DNA of 64,000 bases from Pseudomonas asplenii. Lineage in GTDB: Bacteria; Pseudomonadota; Gammaproteobacteria; Pseudomonadales; Pseudomonadaceae. The stretch covers positions 496,001 to 560,000 of the forward strand of contig NZ_LT629777.1 in the NCBI RefSeq assembly GCF_900105475.1, read 5' to 3'. Shown here one piece after another: positions 62,151 through 64,000 of this stretch (the stretch's first letter is position 1; every line of letters starts with the position of its first letter). Under the pieces are notes generated by a model. The model did not search any database. It saw only the letters and a list, made by a program, of their open reading frames with translations, and was not told the DNA's origin. Made by a program: the position numbers and the translations under genes.

Positions 62151-64000
62151 TTAGAAGTTCACACCGACGCTCAGCGCGACGAAGTCACGGTCATCCACCG
62201 TGCTGTAGTCACCGCCGAAGAAGTTGGTGTACGCCAGGCTCGCGGTGTAGGTGTTCTGGTATTCGGCATCGAGGCCCAGGCTGACCGCCTTGCGGCCTTC
62301 CTCGAAGTTGCCGCCAGGGCCTGGCGAATAACCTTTCACATCGTGGGACCAGGCCACGTTCGGCTTGAGGTTGATCCCGGCGAAGACATCCGGGTATTCC
62401 CAGATGGCCCGGGCGCGGTAGCCCCAGGAGGTGGCGGTGGTGAAGCCGTCGTTGTTGCAGTTGGTGTTCAGGCCATTGGCGTTGGCAAGGCCTGCGCCTT
62501 GGGCCGTGGACGTATTCAGCGCGGCGCAGGCGCCGTTGGGCAAAGTGCCCGGACCAAACACCGGGTCACGACCATATCGCACATCTGACTTGCTCTCCAG
62601 ACCGCCCACATGGGTAACACCGACTTCGCCCACGAGTGTCAGGCGACTAGCCCCCATGACCTGGTCGAAAAAGTGGGTGAACGTCGTCTGGAATTGAGTG
62701 ATTTCCTTACGGCGATAACCATTCAGATCCTGACCAGGCGCACCAGTGAGCACCGAAGCGTTGCCCAATACCGGGCCGCCCAGAGGCTTCACGCCCGCAT
62801 ACAGGATATCGGTAGTATTCAATTGAACCGGAGCGTTCGGGCGGTAACTCAGCTCACCACTCCAGGCAGTGCCTGTAGGCAGCGTGGTCGAAAAACTCAG
62901 ACCATATAGACGAATATCCTCCGGATATTCGACGAAATAACTGGAGTTACCCGCGACATAGACCGGGGCCAAAGTGCCGAATGCGGGGGCGGTAAGAAAC
63001 GCCGCGCGGTTTGCAGCCGTGGCGCTGAAGATCGGCGCGCGACTATGGTAGTTCATGAAATAGGCGCCGAACTCAGTATCCAGCGGCTCATAGTTATAGT
63101 GGAACGCGACACCGAACTGACCACTGTCACGCGCATCGCGGTCGCCGGTACGACGAACCAGGGTACCTTCCTCATTGATATCCAGGCCCCGTGCAGTCAA
63201 CCCCGCGAGGGCAGCCGGACTGGCCGAAGCGATCGTCGAGCGTTTGGCCAGCAGGCGCAGGTTGTCTTTGCAACCGTCCGAAATCACATCAGGCTGCGAG
63301 AAAAATGTCCCGCAGTTATCCGTTACCGTCTGGTCCCATTCCAGTTGGTAGAAAGCCTCGGCCGACAGGTTGTCGGTCAGGGTCTGGGACACATAGAACA
63401 TGTTGACCGGGATCAGGCCTTCCTTGATCTCGGCACCCGGACGGCGGAATGCCGACACATCGACCGGGTTGATGGAGTTGATGCCGCCGCCGATGAAGGT
63501 ACTTTCCCCCCAGCTCACCACCTGCTTGCCGAAACGCACGGAACCCGGCTGATCGGCAATTGAGTAGTTGTGGTAGACGAAGGCGTCGAGAATCTGCCCG
63601 CCGGAAGACTTGGCGCCTTCCTTGCGGTTGTCGTTGCTGACGTTCTTGAAATCCAGATCTTCGTCCTGCAACTTGAAGTCATACCAGTACTTGCCACGCA
63701 CGAACACACCGGTGTCGCCGTACTTCAGTTCCAGATCATGGATACCCTTGAAGATCTTCGAGAAGGTTTGCCCTGCCTTGAAGTTCAAGTGACCGTCATC
63801 GGAGGTCTGCGACAGGCCCTTACCCCCGTTATTGGCACCAATCAGGTTCTTGTTCGGATTCTGGGTCGACCAACTTGCCCCCAACGACAGCGATGAGTCG
63901 AAACTCCCCTCGATTTCACCGATGTTGAAACTGACACCAAATGCGGGGCCAGCAAGCGTAGAGGCGAGACTGACGGCCAGGGGCAGCTTCGCCCGGCGCC
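62151..64000 (-). CDS. DUF1302 outer-membrane protein (5' end beyond the window)
   Basis: Over 616 codons are visible; the start lies just past the right edge. The visible N-terminus is a signal-peptide end (KLPLAVSLASTLAGPAFG), then GVSFNIGEIEGSFDSSLSLG, typical of DUF1302. The rest is beta-strand-rich and ends in an aromatic-type outer-membrane signature (DRDFVALSVGVNF). It is encoded 29 bp upstream of DUF1329 and forms an operon with it. Confidence 0.87.
   Translation of the reverse strand, partial: RRAKLPLAVSLASTLAGPAFGVSFNIGEIEGSFDSSLSLGASWSTQNPNKNLIGANNGGKGLSQTSDDGHLNFKAGQTFSKIFKGIHDLELKYGDTGVFVRGKYWYDFKLQDEDLDFKNVSNDNRKEGAKSSGGQILDAFVYHNYSIADQPGSVRFGKQVVSWGESTFIGGGINSINPVDVSAFRRPGAEIKEGLIPVNMFYVSQTLTDNLSAEAFYQLEWDQTVTDNCGTFFSQPDVISDGCKDNLRLLAKRSTIASASPAALAGLTARGLDINEEGTLVRRTGDRDARDSGQFGVAFHYNYEPLDTEFGAYFMNYHSRAPIFSATAANRAAFLTAPAFGTLAPVYVAGNSSYFVEYPEDIRLYGLSFSTTLPTGTAWSGELSYRPNAPVQLNTTDILYAGVKPLGGPVLGNASVLTGAPGQDLNGYRRKEITQFQTTFTHFFDQVMGASRLTLVGEVGVTHVGGLESKSDVRYGRDPVFGPGTLPNGACAALNTSTAQGAGLANANGLNTNCNNDGFTTATSWGYRARAIWEYPDVFAGINLKPNVAWSHDVKGYSPGPGGNFEEGRKAVSLGLDAEYQNTYTASLAYTNFFGGDYSTVDDRDFVALSVGVNF

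Overview
The window is a stretch of Pseudomonas chromosome, probably of the P. fluorescens/P. putida type. It is interrupted by an integrated conjugative-type element of about 34.7 kb. The genus call rests on the GC-rich codon usage and on a gene order that I know from Pseudomonas: rsmI, lpoA, yraN, diaA, dolP-like, sspB, sspA, petC-petB-petA, rpsI-rplM, then zapE, trpS and zapG.

The left chromosomal part (1-16722) is housekeeping. It holds an envelope cluster (rsmI fragment, LpoA activator of penicillin-binding protein 1A, YraN, SIS-domain DiaA, BON-domain lipoprotein), the stringent starvation pair SspA/SspB, the three-subunit cytochrome bc1 complex, ribosomal proteins S9 and L13, an aldo/keto reductase, a GlxA-type AraC regulator, the cell-division ATPase ZapE, TrpS, a small hydrolase, ZapG, an OmpA-domain lipoprotein and a metallo-beta-lactamase-fold (MBL) hydrolase. 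Several bidirectional hairpin terminators separate the units.

The element runs from the 22-bp direct repeat at 16656-16677 to its copy at 51358-51379. It sits inside the 5' end of the MBL gene. The left junction supplies a replacement start and promoter, so the gene next to the integrase is still full length. The original first codons are stranded as a 35-codon remnant at the right junction. Cargo at the integrase end includes a GNAT toxin with an atypical antitoxin, several unknown small genes and a two-gene Hachiman (HamAB) anti-phage system of lower GC content. The mobility core has two divergent operons around an inverted-repeat-rich region that is a candidate oriT. Leftward is an accessory protein followed by a 1630-aa MobF relaxase/helicase whose reading frame continues into a DUF3991/TOPRIM primase-like part. 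A separate small cysteine-rich gene is nested between the two parts in another frame. Rightward is a seven-gene operon containing a ParA/StbB-like ATPase whose P-loop lies at the C-terminus (an apparent circular permutation), a type IV coupling protein and coiled-coil membrane proteins. A DotA/TraY-like protein with small membrane partners, an OmpA-domain lipoprotein paralogous to the chromosomal one, and a TraX-family protein follow. No VirB4-type ATPase or core secretion channel is present, so the element looks mobilizable rather than self-sufficient.

The right end is a replicon: tandem 11-bp repeats, four phased 15-bp iterons, a DnaA box, a TrfA-like initiator and an AlpA-type excisionase gene overlapping the initiator gene. 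The excised circle could therefore replicate.

The right chromosomal part (51425-64000) is transcribed leftwards. It holds a CHASE/PAS hybrid histidine kinase with two receivers and an Hpt domain, a receiver-GGDEF-EAL response regulator, a MalT-type LuxR regulator, and a DUF1329/DUF1302 outer-membrane pair, the last cut by the window end.
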